Counted from the stretch's first letter, positions 17,602-29,742 are shown. The stretch: DNA of 64,000 nucleotides from Mycobacterium terramassiliense (GCF_900157385.1 NZ_LT717699.1:1-64000); one strand, 5' to 3'. Notes: generated by a model not told the origin, from the sequence alone. Numbers and translations are program-made.

Positions 17602-18846
17602 ATGGTTGAAGACCCCGTCTCGACCGCGTCGCAACGCGAACAGGAACTGGCCGCCCTCGACCTGATCGAGCACCCCACCGTCAAGGCCGCCTACGCGACC
17701 GTGGCCAACACGTGGCTGGGCCGGGCGAAGGCCTCCGACGCGATGCGCGAGCGGTTCGACGACGCGTTCGCCGAGGTGATGTTCTCCGCGGCGGTGTGGT
17801 CGTCCAACCAGGACAAGCTGCGGCCCAAAGTCAGCTGCATCACCCGGCTGGCGCACCCGGTGGACGGCCGTCGCATCCCCGGATCACGATGGGGCATCGA
17901 CAATCCCGACAGCGTGTACCGGGTGATCCCGATCTCCGGCGACGAGCGCTACGAGATCCACGGCCGGGTCGGCGAGCACCGCATGACCGAGAACTACTTC
18001 ACGCTGTGGGACGCGCACATGGGCACCGTCGACGTGCTCAACGGACGCACCATGCAGGTCGACGCGGACGGCAGCTTCACCATCACCGTCGACTCCGAGC
18101 CCGCCAACGGGCGGCCCAACCACGTGCGGACCACCCCCGAGGCCCACGAGTTCTACATTCGCGACGTGCTGCTGGATTGGGCCCGCGACGACCCCAATTA
18201 TCTTGAGGTGCAACGACTCGGCGGTGCACCGGTCACGCCGGCGCGCACGCTCGACGAGCAGGCCGAGGCGACCGCGGCGATGATGGCGTATTTCGCCGAC
18301 TTCACCGGAAAGCTCAGCCATGGCGTGTACAAGATGCCGGCCAACCATTTCAACCTGGCGTGGTCGGCTGACAAGGCCGGCGCGATGCGCAACCAGGTCT
18401 ACGTCATGGGCCGCTTCGATCTCGCCCCGGACGAGGCGTTCGTGGTCGACCTCAACGACGGTGGTGCCGAATACTTCACGGTGCCGCTGAGCAACATCTG
18501 GGGCACCACGCTGGACATCGTCGACCGCACCGGAAGCCTCAACAAGGCGCAGTCGGTCGCCAACGACGACGGCACCTACACCTACGTGATCGCGCCGGCC
18601 GACCCCGGCGTGGCGAACTGGATCGACTCAGACGGGCTCGCCGAGGGCATCCTGACCTTGCGCATGGCGGAGTTCGGCGGCACCGGTCCGCGCGAAGACC
18701 TCGGCGCGCGCGGGCGCGTGGTCAAGCTGGACCGGCTCGACACCGAGGTGCCCCACCTGCCGCGGGTGAGCCCGTCGCAGCGGGCGGCCGAACTCGCCGA
18801 CCGCCGCGCGGCGTACCTGCGGCGCCTGCCGGAAGGAACGGTCTGA
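17602..18846 (+). CDS. DUF1214 domain protein
   Basis: A 414-residue cytoplasmic protein without signal peptide. The segment SRWGIDNPDSVYRVIPISGDERYEIHGRV followed by RTTPEAHEFYIRDVLLDW, and the final beta-rich part with NIWGTTLDIVDRTGSLN, match DUF1214 proteins. These are often encoded beside SDRs and sulfotransferases in mycobacteria. Its biochemical activity is unknown. GAGGAG precedes the ATG. It is the third gene of the operon, 10 bases after the sulfotransferase and 1 base before the next SDR. Confidence 0.82.
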   Translation: MVEDPVSTASQREQELAALDLIEHPTVKAAYATVANTWLGRAKASDAMRERFDDAFAEVMFSAAVWSSNQDKLRPKVSCITRLAHPVDGRRIPGSRWGIDNPDSVYRVIPISGDERYEIHGRVGEHRMTENYFTLWDAHMGTVDVLNGRTMQVDADGSFTITVDSEPANGRPNHVRTTPEAHEFYIRDVLLDWARDDPNYLEVQRLGGAPVTPARTLDEQAEATAAMMAYFADFTGKLSHGVYKMPANHFNLAWSADKAGAMRNQVYVMGRFDLAPDEAFVVDLNDGGAEYFTVPLSNIWGTTLDIVDRTGSLNKAQSVANDDGTYTYVIAPADPGVANWIDSDGLAEGILTLRMAEFGGTGPREDLGARGRVVKLDRLDTEVPHLPRVSPSQRAAELADRRAAYLRRLPEGTV

Positions 18847-18847
18847 G

Positions 18848-19675
18848 ATGACACGCTGGCTGGTCACCGGATGTTCCACCGGCTTCGGCCGCGAAATCGC
18901 CCGCGCCGCACTGGAAGCCGGCCACAGCGTGGTGGTGACCGCGCGGCGGGCGGAAGCGGTGCGGGATTTGGCCGACGAGTTCGGGGATCGCGCCGCGGCC
19001 GTCGCCCTGGACGTGACGGACGCCGGTCAGATCGCGACCGCGGTGTCGGCGGCCGACGACGCATTCGGCGGGATCGACGTCCTGGTCAACAACGCCGGCC
19101 ACGGCTACCTGTCGGCGGTGGAAGAGGGCGAGGACGCCGAGGTTCGAAAGCTGTTCGATGTCAACTACTTCGGTGCGGTCGACATGATCAAGGCCGTGCT
19201 GCCGGCGATGCGTGCCCGCGGATCCGGGCACATCATCAACATGTCGTCGATGACGGGCCTGGTGGCCAACCCGCCCAACGCGTACTACTCGTCAACGAAG
19301 TTCGCACTGGAGGCGATCACCGAGGCCCTGGCCACCGAGGTGCGGCCACTGGGCATCAAGGTGACCGCCATCGAGCCGGGCGCCTTCCGCACCGACTGGG
19401 CGACGCGGTCGATGAAGGAGTCGGCCACCCCGATAGCCGACTACTCCGACGTCGCCGCGCGCAAAGACCTGATCAAGCAGTTCGCCGATCACCTGCCGGG
19501 CGACCCGCGCAAGGTCGCCGAGGCCGTGCTCATGGTCACCGAGCTCGACGACCCACCGCTGCGGCTGCTGCTGGGGCGCGACGTGCTCAAGGCGATGCGC
19601 GACAAGATCGCCGCGACGTCGGCGTCGATCGAAGAATGGAAATCCGTCACCAAGGACGTCAACTTCCCCGGTTAG
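18848..19675 (+). CDS. SDR-family oxidoreductase, last gene of the sulfotransferase operon
   Basis: A 275-residue classical SDR: TGCSTGFG (7-14) binds the cofactor, VLVNNAGHGY is the core strand, and S133/Y147/K151 (YYSSTK) are catalytic. The sequence resembles the NADP-dependent oxidoreductases that follow a TGCS[ST]G[FL]G pattern, including 17-beta-hydroxysteroid-type enzymes. It begins one base after the DUF1214 stop, so translation is probably coupled. It overlaps the convergent alcohol dehydrogenase gene by 4 bases at the stops. The substrate presumably carries the hydroxyl used or made by the operon (inference). Confidence 0.88.
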   Translation: MTRWLVTGCSTGFGREIARAALEAGHSVVVTARRAEAVRDLADEFGDRAAAVALDVTDAGQIATAVSAADDAFGGIDVLVNNAGHGYLSAVEEGEDAEVRKLFDVNYFGAVDMIKAVLPAMRARGSGHIINMSSMTGLVANPPNAYYSSTKFALEAITEALATEVRPLGIKVTAIEPGAFRTDWATRSMKESATPIADYSDVAARKDLIKQFADHLPGDPRKVAEAVLMVTELDDPPLRLLLGRDVLKAMRDKIAATSASIEEWKSVTKDVNFPG

Positions 19676-20613
19676 TCGCGCACGACGATGACGGTCTTGC
19701 CCGGCCGCCGGCCGGGCTCACGACCGCTTTCGAACGCCTCCCGTCCCCGGTCGAGCGGAAACGTCCGCGCGATTTCCACCCGCAATCGACCCTGATCGAC
19801 GCGCGCCGCGAGCTCGGCGAGCTGCTCGGTATTGGGCCTGACGATAAAGAAGGTGGCCGTCACGCCGTGTTCGTCGGCCCTGCCCGGCGGCGGCGGAGCC
19901 GACAGCGTGATCAGCCGTCCCCCCGGGCGCAGCACACCGAACGAGCGGTCCAACGTCTCACCGCCGACGGTGTCGACGACGACGTCGTATGCGGGGCCGC
20001 CCGCGTCGAACGCCTCGGCGCGCACGTCGATCACCCGCTGCGCGCCGAAGCCGCCGACCAGCTCGCGCGCGTCGCTGCGCACGGTGGCGGTGACCCGCGC
20101 GCCGAGCGCCGCGGCCAGCTGCACCGTCAGGGCGCCGACCCCGCCCGCTCCGCCGAGAACCAGCACCGACTCACCGGGCTGGACCGCGGCGTGCTCGACC
20201 AGCGCCTGCCACGCGGTGAGCCCGGCCAGCGGGAGCGCGGCGGCGACAACGTGGGAGGCGGTCGACGGCTTGGCGGCCAGGTCGCTCGCCGGGACCGTGA
20301 CGAATTCGGCCGCCCCGCCGTCCCGGTCGAAATCGATCAACCCGTAGACCTCGGCGCCGGGCGCCAAACCCGTTACCCCCGGCCCGATTTCGGAGATCAC
20401 GCCCGACACCTCGTGCGACGGGATCACCGGCGTACGGCTGGCGCCGTCGCGCGTCCAGGTCTCCTCCCACCTCAGCTCGTCGAACGTGATGGCCGCGGCG
20501 TGCACCTCGATCAAGACCTCGCCGGCCGCGGGGACCGGGACCGGCGCGCGTTCAACGACCACCACCTCGGGGCCACCCCGGCGGTGCGCGCGCAGGGCCG
20601 TCATCTCGGTCAC
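19672..20613 (-). CDS. zinc-independent quinone-oxidoreductase-type alcohol dehydrogenase (MDR family)
   Basis: About 313 residues of the medium-chain dehydrogenase fold. The N-terminal GroES-like domain ([30 protein letters not shown]) is followed by the Rossmann motif [16 protein letters not shown] and a HYDR-type C-terminus. The zinc-binding cysteines of true alcohol dehydrogenases are absent, which points to the NADPH:quinone or enoyl reductase branch. The GTG at 20613 overlaps the ung stop (GTGA); an ATG at 20604 is an alternative start. Confidence 0.88.
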   Translation of the reverse strand: MTEMTALRAHRRGGPEVVVVERAPVPVPAAGEVLIEVHAAAITFDELRWEETWTRDGASRTPVIPSHEVSGVISEIGPGVTGLAPGAEVYGLIDFDRDGGAAEFVTVPASDLAAKPSTASHVVAAALPLAGLTAWQALVEHAAVQPGESVLVLGGAGGVGALTVQLAAALGARVTATVRSDARELVGGFGAQRVIDVRAEAFDAGGPAYDVVVDTVGGETLDRSFGVLRPGGRLITLSAPPPPGRADEHGVTATFFIVRPNTEQLAELAARVDQGRLRVEIARTFPLDRGREAFESGREPGRRPGKTVIVVRD

Positions 20614-21293
20614 GGCAGCTTCCAATCGATCGGATCGGCACCGAGCCCGGCGAGCAGCTCATTCGCGCGGCTGAACGGCCGCGAACCGAAGAACCCTCGC
20701 GACGCCGACAGCGGCGACGGGTGCGGGGACTCGATGGCGACGCAATTACCTTCGGCCAGAACGGGTTTGAGCGTCGAGGCGTCGCGGCCCCACAGGATGG
20801 CCACCAGGGGCCGCGACCGTGTTACCAGCGCGCGAATCGCGCACTCCGTCACCGCTTCCCAGCCCTTGCCCCGGTGCGACGCCGGATTGTTCGGGCGCAC
20901 CGTGAGCACCCTGTTGAGCAACAGCACGCCGCGCTCGGCCCACGGCGTCAGGTCGCCGCACGCGGGCGGGGGATGACCGAGGTCGGCGCGATACTCGTCG
21001 AAGATGTTGGCCAGGCTGCGCGGCAGCGGACGCACCTCGGGGGCCACCGAGAAGCTCAGGCCGACGGCGTGCCCGGGAGTCGGGTACGGGTCTTGCCCGA
21101 CGATCAGCACCCTGACGTTTTCGAAGGGGTAGGTGAAGGCGCGCAACACGTTTGGTCCCGCCGGTAGGTACCCGCGACCGGCGGCGATCTCGGCCCGCAG
21201 GAACTGGCCCAGCTGGGCGACCTGCTCGGTGACCGGCTCGAGTGCCGTCGCCCAGCCCGGCTCGACGAGCTCGCCCAGCGGGCGCGCGGTCAC
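20610..21293 (-). CDS. ung: uracil-DNA glycosylase
   Basis: Removes uracil from DNA, the first step of base-excision repair of deaminated cytosine, a particular burden in a high-GC genome. Of family 1: active-site GQDPYP at 66-71 (catalytic D68) and the DNA-intercalating HPSPLS loop at 191-196. The 227-residue length is exact for the mycobacterial enzyme. The GTG start overlaps the DUF1330 stop. Counterpart of Rv2976c. Confidence 0.97.
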   Translation of the reverse strand: MTARPLGELVEPGWATALEPVTEQVAQLGQFLRAEIAAGRGYLPAGPNVLRAFTYPFENVRVLIVGQDPYPTPGHAVGLSFSVAPEVRPLPRSLANIFDEYRADLGHPPPACGDLTPWAERGVLLLNRVLTVRPNNPASHRGKGWEAVTECAIRALVTRSRPLVAILWGRDASTLKPVLAEGNCVAIESPHPSPLSASRGFFGSRPFSRANELLAGLGADPIDWKLP

Positions 21294-21580
21294 ACCAACC
21301 CCCGCGCGAGCAGGACCACCGTATCGGCTCCCGCCCGCCGGTCTTCGGAGATCTCCTGATATTCCGGCGATTGCGCCCAGCGGCGAAACGCGGCCTCGTC
21401 GGGAAACGACATCAGCACCAGCTTCTCGCGGTCCCACTGCCCCTCGACGACCTCGGGCGATTCGTCGGCGGCCAGCAACGTTCCCGGATGGCGACGGAAA
21501 ACCTCCATGAATCTCGCCTGGTAGCGGTCGTAGGCTGCCCGGTCGGTGAATCTCAGCTGGGCGATCGCGTAGACGGTCAC
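21290..21580 (-). CDS. DUF1330 family protein
   Basis: A 96-residue ferredoxin-like-fold protein of the DUF1330 family: [20 protein letters not shown] at the start, then [29 protein letters not shown], the family hallmark. The function is not known; relatives are dimeric alpha/beta barrels related to ABM monooxygenases. Start GTG, 9 bases after the thiL stop. It ends overlapping the ung start, so thiL, DUF1330, ung and the dehydrogenase form one four-gene unit. I do not recall this gene between thiL and ung in M. tuberculosis. Confidence 0.85.
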   Translation of the reverse strand: MTVYAIAQLRFTDRAAYDRYQARFMEVFRRHPGTLLAADESPEVVEGQWDREKLVLMSFPDEAAFRRWAQSPEYQEISEDRRAGADTVVLLARGLV

Positions 21581-21589
21581 GGCGTCACA

Positions 21590-22561
21590 CTAATACGACT
21601 GCCACCCGGCGTAGCCGCTCCACTCCGCGCCGTCGACGAGCACGCGGGCCGGCCCGTCGAGCACCGTGCCGACGACGCGCCACCCGGCCGGTGCGGGGCC
21701 GGCGAAACAGGCGGCCAGGGCGTGGTCCTCGCCGCCCCCCAGCACCCACGCCAGCGGGTCGGCGCCCACGGCGTTCGCGGCCGCCGTCACCGCCTCGCGG
21801 TCCGCGGCCAGCGCCGCGGTGGACACATCGATGCTCACCCCCGACGCCTCGGCGACGTGCCGCAGGTCGGCGACCAGGCCGTCGGAGACGTCGATCATCG
21901 CCTGCGCCCCCGCCGCCGCGGCCGCCGCCCCCTGCCCGTAGGGAGGCTGCGGCACCAGGTGACGGCGCCGCAGTTCCGCAAAACCACCAATGCCCTTGTC
22001 CCACAACGCGTATCCCGCAGCTGAGCGGCCCAGTTCACCGGTGACGGCGAGCACCGAGCCCGCCTGCGCCCCCGATCGCAACACCGGCGTTCGCCCGTCG
22101 AGGTCACCCAGCACCGTCACCGACAACACCCATAGGGGGCCGCTGACCAAGTCGCCGCCGACGATGCCGGCGCCGATCCGCGCCGCCTCGTCCCACATCC
22201 CGTCCACCAGCGCGTCCACCCGGGCGGCCGGGGTGTCACCGGGCGCCGCGAAACCGGCCACGAAGGCCGTCGGCCGCCCGCCCATCGCCTCGATGTCGGC
22301 GGCGTTCTGGGCGATGGCCTTGCGGCCGACATCGTGGGGTGTCGACCAGTCCAGCCGAAAGTGCCGGTCCTGCACCAGCACATCGGTCGAGATCAGGGTG
22401 CGGCCGTCGGCCGCGGACACCAGCGCGGCGTCATCGCCGGGTCCCAGCAGCACCGCACCGGGTTGGCGGCGGCCCCGCACCAACCGATCGATGATGGCGA
22501 ATTCGCCGATCCGTTGCAGCGTGGGGGACTCGTCCTGGGCCCCGGGATTGTCGTCGCGCAC
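21590..22561 (-). CDS. thiL: thiamine-monophosphate kinase
   Basis: Phosphorylates thiamine monophosphate to thiamine pyrophosphate using ATP, the last step of cofactor synthesis. The 323-residue protein shows the AIR-synthase-type fold: the N-terminal LLGPGDDAALV metal/ATP site, TDVLVQDRHF, the GGDLVSGP loop, and IDVSDGLVADL. TPP is needed by acetohydroxyacid synthase IlvB in this same window. The GTG at 22561 has a plausible binding site upstream (GGAGGTGGC); the longer upstream frame is an antisense reading. Confidence 0.95.
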   Translation of the reverse strand: MRDDNPGAQDESPTLQRIGEFAIIDRLVRGRRQPGAVLLGPGDDAALVSAADGRTLISTDVLVQDRHFRLDWSTPHDVGRKAIAQNAADIEAMGGRPTAFVAGFAAPGDTPAARVDALVDGMWDEAARIGAGIVGGDLVSGPLWVLSVTVLGDLDGRTPVLRSGAQAGSVLAVTGELGRSAAGYALWDKGIGGFAELRRRHLVPQPPYGQGAAAAAAGAQAMIDVSDGLVADLRHVAEASGVSIDVSTAALAADREAVTAAANAVGADPLAWVLGGGEDHALAACFAGPAPAGWRVVGTVLDGPARVLVDGAEWSGYAGWQSY

Positions 22562-22671
22562 GCCACCTCCTGAGGCGCGGGCCTGGTGACGGCCAGTGTG
22601 CGGCCGGTAAGTTAGGTTCCTGCCCGCGCGAGCGGACCGCGCCAGTGTAGAAGATCGGAGGTGCGCGGGCG

Positions 22672-23232
22672 GTGACGACCGAGCCCGATGCCGACCCGGG
22701 GCCGCCGCGCGCCGTCCTGATCGCCGCGGTCGCGCTGGCCGTCGTGGCGATCGGCGTGATCCTGGCGGTCGCGGCGACCCGCCAGGCGCCGCCGCCACCG
22801 GTTGCCGTCCCCGCCGCCCCGGCGCCGCACGCGTCCGACGGCGCGTGCCGGTCACTGGCCGGCGCGCTACCGCAGCGGCTCGGGGACTATCAGCGCGCCG
22901 CGCTGGCGCAGCCGGCCCCCGAGGGCGCGGCGGCCTGGCGGGCCGGGTCCGGCGGCGAGCCGGTGGTGTTGCGCTGCGGGCTGGACCGCCCGAGCGAGTT
23001 CGTGGTCGGGTCTCCGATCCAGATCGTCGATCGGGTGCAGTGGTTCCAGGTTTCGGCCGACCAGCAATCCGCCGGCGACGCGGGCAGGTCCACCTGGTAC
23101 GCGGTCGACCGTCCCGTGTATGTGGCCCTCACGCTGCCCTCGGGATCGGGGCCGACACCCATCCAGCAGCTCTCCGACGTGATCGACCACACCATGGCGG
23201 CCGTGCCCATCGACCCGGGCCCCCCGCGCTAG
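22672..23232 (+). CDS. DUF3515 membrane-anchored protein
   Basis: A 186-residue DUF3515 protein, counterpart of Rv2980. One N-terminal membrane segment (about 14-36) is followed by a Pro/Ala-rich linker and an extracytoplasmic domain with two cysteines (GACRSLAGALP and VLRCGLDRP) likely joined by a disulfide. The hydrophobic segment lacks a lipobox. Its GTG follows GGAGG. No function is known for the family, which is widespread in actinobacteria and usually lies between ddl and thiL, as here. Confidence 0.85.
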   Translation: MTTEPDADPGPPRAVLIAAVALAVVAIGVILAVAATRQAPPPPVAVPAAPAPHASDGACRSLAGALPQRLGDYQRAALAQPAPEGAAAWRAGSGGEPVVLRCGLDRPSEFVVGSPIQIVDRVQWFQVSADQQSAGDAGRSTWYAVDRPVYVALTLPSGSGPTPIQQLSDVIDHTMAAVPIDPGPPR

Positions 23233-23258
23233 GCCGGCCCGCTCCCCCGCGCTAGGTC

Positions 23259-23478
23259 GATGGCGGCGACCCGCCACGCCCGGCAACGCCGCCCTCGCGA
23301 TCACCGCTAGCGCGATGGCGGCGACCCGCCACGCCCGGCAACGCCGCGCTCGCGATCGCCGCTAGCCCGATGGCGGCGACCCGCCACGCCCGGCAACGCC
23401 GCGCTCGCGATCGCCGCTAGCCCGATGGCGGCGACCCGCCACGCCCGGCAACGCCGCGCTCGCGATCGCCGCTAGCGC
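23259..23478. repeat. four-copy 55-bp tandem repeat (VNTR/MIRU-like) downstream of ddl
   Basis: Four units begin at 23259, 23314, 23369 and 23424, exactly 55 bases apart, each starting GATGGCGGCGACCCGCCACG. Units 3 and 4 are virtually identical and unit 1 is the most diverged. The last unit contains the ddl stop codon (TAG at 23474-23472), and every unit repeats the same CTAG, so the array looks as if it grew from the gene end. On the minus strand each unit contains a GATCGCGAGCGCGGCG core shared with the element at 200-225. Length variation between strains is expected for such arrays. Confidence 0.9.
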
Positions 23479-24581
23479 AGGCCCACGCCGCGAGCCAACG
23501 CCGTCTGCACCATGGTCGCCAGCAGGGTGGGATAGTCGACGCCGCTGGCCGCCCACATCCTCGGGTACATCGAGATGGTGGTGAACCCCGGCATCGTGTT
23601 GATCTCGTTGATGATGGGGCCGTCCTCGGTCAAAAAGAAATCGACCCGGGCCAGCCCCTGGCAATCGATGGCCTTGAACGCCCGAATCGCCAACTGGCGC
23701 ACCGCATCAGCGACATCGTCGTCGACCTTCGCGGGCACGTCCAGTTCGGCCGCGTCGTCGAGGTATTTCGTCGCGAAGTCGTAGAAGGAGTCCTCGCGGC
23801 CCCGCACCCCGACCACCCGGATCTCGCCCAACGTGCTGGCTTCGACTGTGCCGTCCGGCATTTCGAGGACGCCACACTCCAGCTCGCGACCGCTGATCGC
23901 GGCCTCGACGATCACCTTCGGATCGTGCCGTCGCGCGTTGGCCACCGCCGCGGGCAGCTCGTCCCAGCTCGCGACCCGGCTGACCCCGATCGAGGAACCG
24001 CCCCGCGCGGGTTTGACGAACACCGGCAAACCGAGCCGCTCGCGCTCCTCGAGATCCAGGGCCGACCGCGGGGCCCGCAGCACCGCGTGCGCGCCGACCG
24101 GAAGTCCTTCGGCGACAAGGAGCTTCTTGGTGAATTCCTTGTCCATGCCCGCGGCGCTGGCCAGCACGCCGGCGCCGACGTACGGCACGCCGGCGAGTTC
24201 GAGCAGCCCCTGAATGGTGCCGTCCTCGCCGTAGGCGCCGTGCAGCACGGGAAACACCACGTCGACCGACGCCAGGACGTCACTCGCGCCGGGCTGAAGC
24301 GACACCAGTTGACCGCTGCGCCGCGGGTCGGCCGTCAGGGCCAGCTCGGTGCCCGATTCGGCGGTCACCTCGGGCAGCCGCCGGTCGCTGATCGCCAACG
24401 CGTCCGGGTCCCCGTCGGTGAGCACCCACGAGCCCTCCGGGGTGATGCCGACCGCGACCACCTCGAAACGCTGCGGGTCGAGATTGCGCAGGATGCTGCC
24501 CGCCGACACGCAGGAGATGGCGTGCTCGTTGCTGCGCCCGCCGAAGACGACGGCGACGCGCACGCGCTCGCTGGGGCTCAC
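23472..24581 (-). CDS. ddl: D-alanine--D-alanine ligase
   Basis: ATP-grasp ligase that makes D-Ala-D-Ala for peptidoglycan, a target of D-cycloserine. The 369-residue protein begins with [19 protein letters not shown], carries the [14 protein letters not shown] substrate segment, the ATP-grasp lid GGSSIGVSR, and the metal-binding [14 protein letters not shown] start. Encoded divergently from DUF3515 at its 3' end and just downstream of gpsA. The M. tuberculosis counterpart is Rv2981c (ddlA). Its stop codon lies within the last copy of the tandem repeat. Confidence 0.97.
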   Translation of the reverse strand: MSPSERVRVAVVFGGRSNEHAISCVSAGSILRNLDPQRFEVVAVGITPEGSWVLTDGDPDALAISDRRLPEVTAESGTELALTADPRRSGQLVSLQPGASDVLASVDVVFPVLHGAYGEDGTIQGLLELAGVPYVGAGVLASAAGMDKEFTKKLLVAEGLPVGAHAVLRAPRSALDLEERERLGLPVFVKPARGGSSIGVSRVASWDELPAAVANARRHDPKVIVEAAISGRELECGVLEMPDGTVEASTLGEIRVVGVRGREDSFYDFATKYLDDAAELDVPAKVDDDVADAVRQLAIRAFKAIDCQGLARVDFFLTEDGPIINEINTMPGFTTISMYPRMWAASGVDYPTLLATMVQTALARGVGLR

Positions 24582-24660
24582 AACCTTCAGAGGCTACCGG
24601 GTGCGGGGCTCCCGGGTCGGATCCCGAGCCGCTAGCTGCGGTTTTGCCGGCTCGTGCGCC

Positions 24661-26435
<1,775 letters not shown>

Positions 26436-26524
26436 TCCGGGCGCGACGGCGAAAACTGTACGCACGGTGAACTGCGCGCCAACGGGCGATGGATGTCCGT
26501 CGGGCGCTAGCAGCACCAGCGGGA

Positions 26525-28720
26525 ATGAGCAATGATCGCAGGGTGACCGAAATCGAAGCCGAGGCGCGCCTCGAAGAATCCGCGTGGCAAACCAACGACT
26601 CGGCCGTGGGCGCGCCGCCTGCCGCAACCCCGGCCGCGATCGATGACGTGCTGCCGGAGGACCGCTACCTCAATCGCGAGCTGAGCTGGCTGGATTTCAA
26701 CGCGCGCGTGCTCGCCTTGGCGGACGACAACTCTCTGCCGTTGCTGGAGCGCGCGAAGTTCTTGGCGATCTTCGCCTCCAATCTCGACGAGTTCTACATG
26801 GTTCGGGTGGCCGGCCTCAAGCGCCGCGACGAGATGGGGCTGTCCGTGCGCTCGGCCGACGGCCTGACGCCGCGCGAGCAACTGGCCCTCATCGGCGAGC
26901 ACACGCAGCGGATCGCGACCCGGCACGCGCGCGTGTTCCTCGATTCGGTGGAGCCGGCGCTGGCCGCCGAAGGCATCCACATCGTCACGTGGGCCGATCT
27001 GGATCAGGATGAGCGCGACGAACTGTCGACGTACTTCCACGAGCAGGTCTTCCCGGTGCTGACGCCGTTGGCCGTCGACCCCGCCCACCCCTTCCCCTTC
27101 GTCAGCGGGTTGAGTTTGAACCTGGCGGTCATGGTGCGCCAGCCCGAGGACGGCGGCCAGCACTTCGCCCGCGTCAAGGTGCCCAACAACGTCGATCGCT
27201 TCGTCGAACTCCAGAACCACCGCGACGCGGAGGGCGGCGCCGAAGGGCCCACCATAATCCGCTACCTGCCAATGGAAGAACTGATCGCGGCCTTTCTGCC
27301 GGTGCTCTTCCCCGGCATGGAGATCGTGCAGCATCACGCGTTCCGCATCACCCGCAACGCCGACTACGAGGTCGAAGAGGACCGCGACGAAGACCTGCTG
27401 CAGGCGCTGGAGCGAGAGCTGGCGCGCCGCCGGTTCGGTTCGCCGGTCCGACTCGAGATCGCCGATGACATGACAGAGAGCATGCTGGAGTTGCTCCTTC
27501 GCGAACTCGACGTGAACCCCGGTGACGTCATCGAGGTGCCCGGGCTGCTCGATCTGTCGTCGTTGTGGCAGATATACGGACTGGACCGCCCGGCGCTCAA
27601 AGACCCGGCCTTCGTTCCGGCCACCAGCCCCGCCTTCGTCGACCGCGAAACACCGAGGAGCATCTTCGCGACGCTGCGCGAAGGCGATGTGCTGCTTCAT
27701 CATCCGTACGAGTCGTTCTCCACCAGCGTGCAGCGATTCATCGAGCAGGCCGCCGCCGATCCCAACGTGCTGGCGATCAAGCAGACGTTGTACCGCACCT
27801 CCGGTGACTCGCCGATCGTTCGCGCACTCATCAACGCCGCCGAGGCCGGAAAGCAAGTGGTGGCAATGGTGGAGATCAAGGCGCGCTTCGACGAGCAGGC
27901 CAACATCCGCTGGGCGCGCGAGCTGGAGCAGGCGGGCGTGCATGTGGTTTACGGGTATGTGGGGCTCAAGACGCACTGCAAGACCTGCCTGGTGGTGCGC
28001 CGCGAGGGCCCAACGATCCGGCGGTACTGCCACATCGGGACCGGCAACTACAACGGCAAGACGGCGCGGCTGTACGAGGACGTCGGACTGCTCACCGCCT
28101 CTCCCGAAATCGGGGCCGACCTGACCGACCTGTTCAATTCGCTCACCGGATACTCGCGGAAGGTGTCCTACCGCAACCTGTTGGTGGCCCCGCACAGCAT
28201 CCGCACCGGCATCATCGAACGCGTCGAGCGCGAGATCGCCGCCCACCGCGACGGCGGTGGGGGACGCATCAGGATGAAGATGAATGCCCTGGTCGACGAG
28301 CAGGTCATCGACGCGCTCTACCGCGCGTCCCGCGCCGGCGTGCGCGTGGAGATCGTGGTGCGCGGCATCTGCGCGCTGCGCCCGGGCGCGGAAGGGTTTT
28401 CGGAGAACATCTCGGTCCGTTCGATCCTCGGCCGATTCCTGGAGCACTCGCGGATCATGCATTTCGGCCGCATCAACGAGTTCTGGATCGGCAGTGCCGA
28501 CATGATGCACCGCAACCTCGACCGACGCGTCGAAGCGCTGGTTCAGGTCAAGGACCCCAGGCTCACGGCGTACCTGGACGACTTGTTCGAGTCCGCGCTG
28601 AACCCGTCCACCCGGTGCTGGGAGCTCGGCGCCGACGGGCAGTGGATCGCGGCGCCGCGGGAGGGCCACACGGTGCGCGACCATCAGGAATCGCTGATGG
28701 AGCTGCACCGGAGCGCCTGA
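26525..28720 (+). CDS. ppk1: polyphosphate kinase 1
   Basis: Membrane-associated kinase that polymerises the gamma-phosphate of ATP into inorganic polyphosphate, used in stress signalling. The 731 residues match the mycobacterial enzyme (Rv2984). Domains in order: N-terminal [18 protein letters not shown], the head domain, and two phospholipase-D-like C-terminal domains. The active-site segments are [35 protein letters not shown] and [20 protein letters not shown], which include the phosphohistidine region. The start [11 protein letters not shown] matches the family. It is followed after 72 bases by mutT1. Confidence 0.97.
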   Translation: MSNDRRVTEIEAEARLEESAWQTNDSAVGAPPAATPAAIDDVLPEDRYLNRELSWLDFNARVLALADDNSLPLLERAKFLAIFASNLDEFYMVRVAGLKRRDEMGLSVRSADGLTPREQLALIGEHTQRIATRHARVFLDSVEPALAAEGIHIVTWADLDQDERDELSTYFHEQVFPVLTPLAVDPAHPFPFVSGLSLNLAVMVRQPEDGGQHFARVKVPNNVDRFVELQNHRDAEGGAEGPTIIRYLPMEELIAAFLPVLFPGMEIVQHHAFRITRNADYEVEEDRDEDLLQALERELARRRFGSPVRLEIADDMTESMLELLLRELDVNPGDVIEVPGLLDLSSLWQIYGLDRPALKDPAFVPATSPAFVDRETPRSIFATLREGDVLLHHPYESFSTSVQRFIEQAAADPNVLAIKQTLYRTSGDSPIVRALINAAEAGKQVVAMVEIKARFDEQANIRWARELEQAGVHVVYGYVGLKTHCKTCLVVRREGPTIRRYCHIGTGNYNGKTARLYEDVGLLTASPEIGADLTDLFNSLTGYSRKVSYRNLLVAPHSIRTGIIERVEREIAAHRDGGGGRIRMKMNALVDEQVIDALYRASRAGVRVEIVVRGICALRPGAEGFSENISVRSILGRFLEHSRIMHFGRINEFWIGSADMMHRNLDRRVEALVQVKDPRLTAYLDDLFESALNPSTRCWELGADGQWIAAPREGHTVRDHQESLMELHRSA

Positions 28721-28792
28721 GGATATGTGGTAGCTTTCCTGGTCGCGCCCACGGCCGTGCGTACCTCGCCGAATTGACCTGCAGGAGTTGAG

Positions 28793-29734
28793 TTGCCAAC
28801 CCAGAACTCGTCCGCCAATCGGCGCTCGGGGAGTCGGGTCGTGTACGCGGCGGGCGCCGTGCTGTGGCGGCCCGGGGAATCCGGCAACCCCGGCCTCGAG
28901 GTCGCCGTCATCCATCGCCCCCGATACGACGACTGGTCACTGCCCAAGGGCAAGGTGGACCCCGGCGAGACGGCGCCGGTCGCGGCGGTGCGAGAGGTGT
29001 TAGAGGAGACCGGTCATGGCGCCGTCCTCGGCCGGCGGCTGGACGTGGTGAGCTACCCGATCGAGCAGGGCGTCAAGAAGGTGCACTACTGGTCGGCGCG
29101 CAGCACGGGCGGCGAATTCACACCGGGCAGCGAGGTCGACGAACTCCTCTGGTTGCCGCTCGCCGAAGCCAAGGACAGACTCACCTACCCACACGACCGA
29201 AAGATGCTGCGCCACTTCGCAAAACAGCCCGCCGACACGCAAACGGTGCTGGTGGTCCGGCACGGCACCGCCGGCAGAAAGTCACGCTTCAAAGGCGACG
29301 ACACCCAACGACCGCTGGATAAGCGGGGACGCGCGCAGGCGGAAGCCCTGGTGCCACAACTGCTCGCCTTCGGCGCCTCCGACGTGTACGCCGCCGACCG
29401 GCTCCGCTGTCACCAGACGGTCGAACCGCTCGCCGCAGAGCTCGGTGTGAGCGTGCACAACGAACCCGCCCTCACCGAGGAGTCCTACGCCAAGAACCCC
29501 AAGCGCGCCCGCCACCGGATGCTCGGCATCGCCCAGGAGGCCCGCACCCCGGTGATTTGCACGCAGGGCAAGGTGATTCCGGACCTGATCGCCTGGTGGT
29601 GCGAACGCGACGGAGTGCGCGCCGATAAATCCCGCAACCACAAGGGCAGTACGTGGGTGCTGTCCCTATCCGGCGGCCGGCTGGTGTCCGCCGACCACAT
29701 CGGCGGCGCACTGGCCGCCAACGTGCGGGCCTGA
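28793..29734 (+). CDS. mutT1: MutT1: Nudix plus histidine-phosphatase fusion
   Basis: Hydrolyses 8-oxo-dGTP and related nucleotides, removing oxidised precursors. The 313-residue protein has a Nudix domain with the complete box at 53-75 (G-x5-E-x7-REVLEETG), then a histidine-phosphatase-like domain with RHG at 156-158. This two-domain layout is the known one for mycobacterial MutT1 (Rv2985). The start is the TTG at 28793 (MPTQNSS..., aligned with MSIQNSS...), preceded by CAGGAG. It probably shares the ppk1 transcript. Confidence 0.95.
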   Translation: MPTQNSSANRRSGSRVVYAAGAVLWRPGESGNPGLEVAVIHRPRYDDWSLPKGKVDPGETAPVAAVREVLEETGHGAVLGRRLDVVSYPIEQGVKKVHYWSARSTGGEFTPGSEVDELLWLPLAEAKDRLTYPHDRKMLRHFAKQPADTQTVLVVRHGTAGRKSRFKGDDTQRPLDKRGRAQAEALVPQLLAFGASDVYAADRLRCHQTVEPLAAELGVSVHNEPALTEESYAKNPKRARHRMLGIAQEARTPVICTQGKVIPDLIAWWCERDGVRADKSRNHKGSTWVLSLSGGRLVSADHIGGALAANVRA

Positions 29735-29742
29735 CACGCGAA

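Noticed and set aside
23259..23478. CRISPR array
   Set aside because: Units abut directly without unique spacers, and no cas genes are near; this is a tandem repeat.
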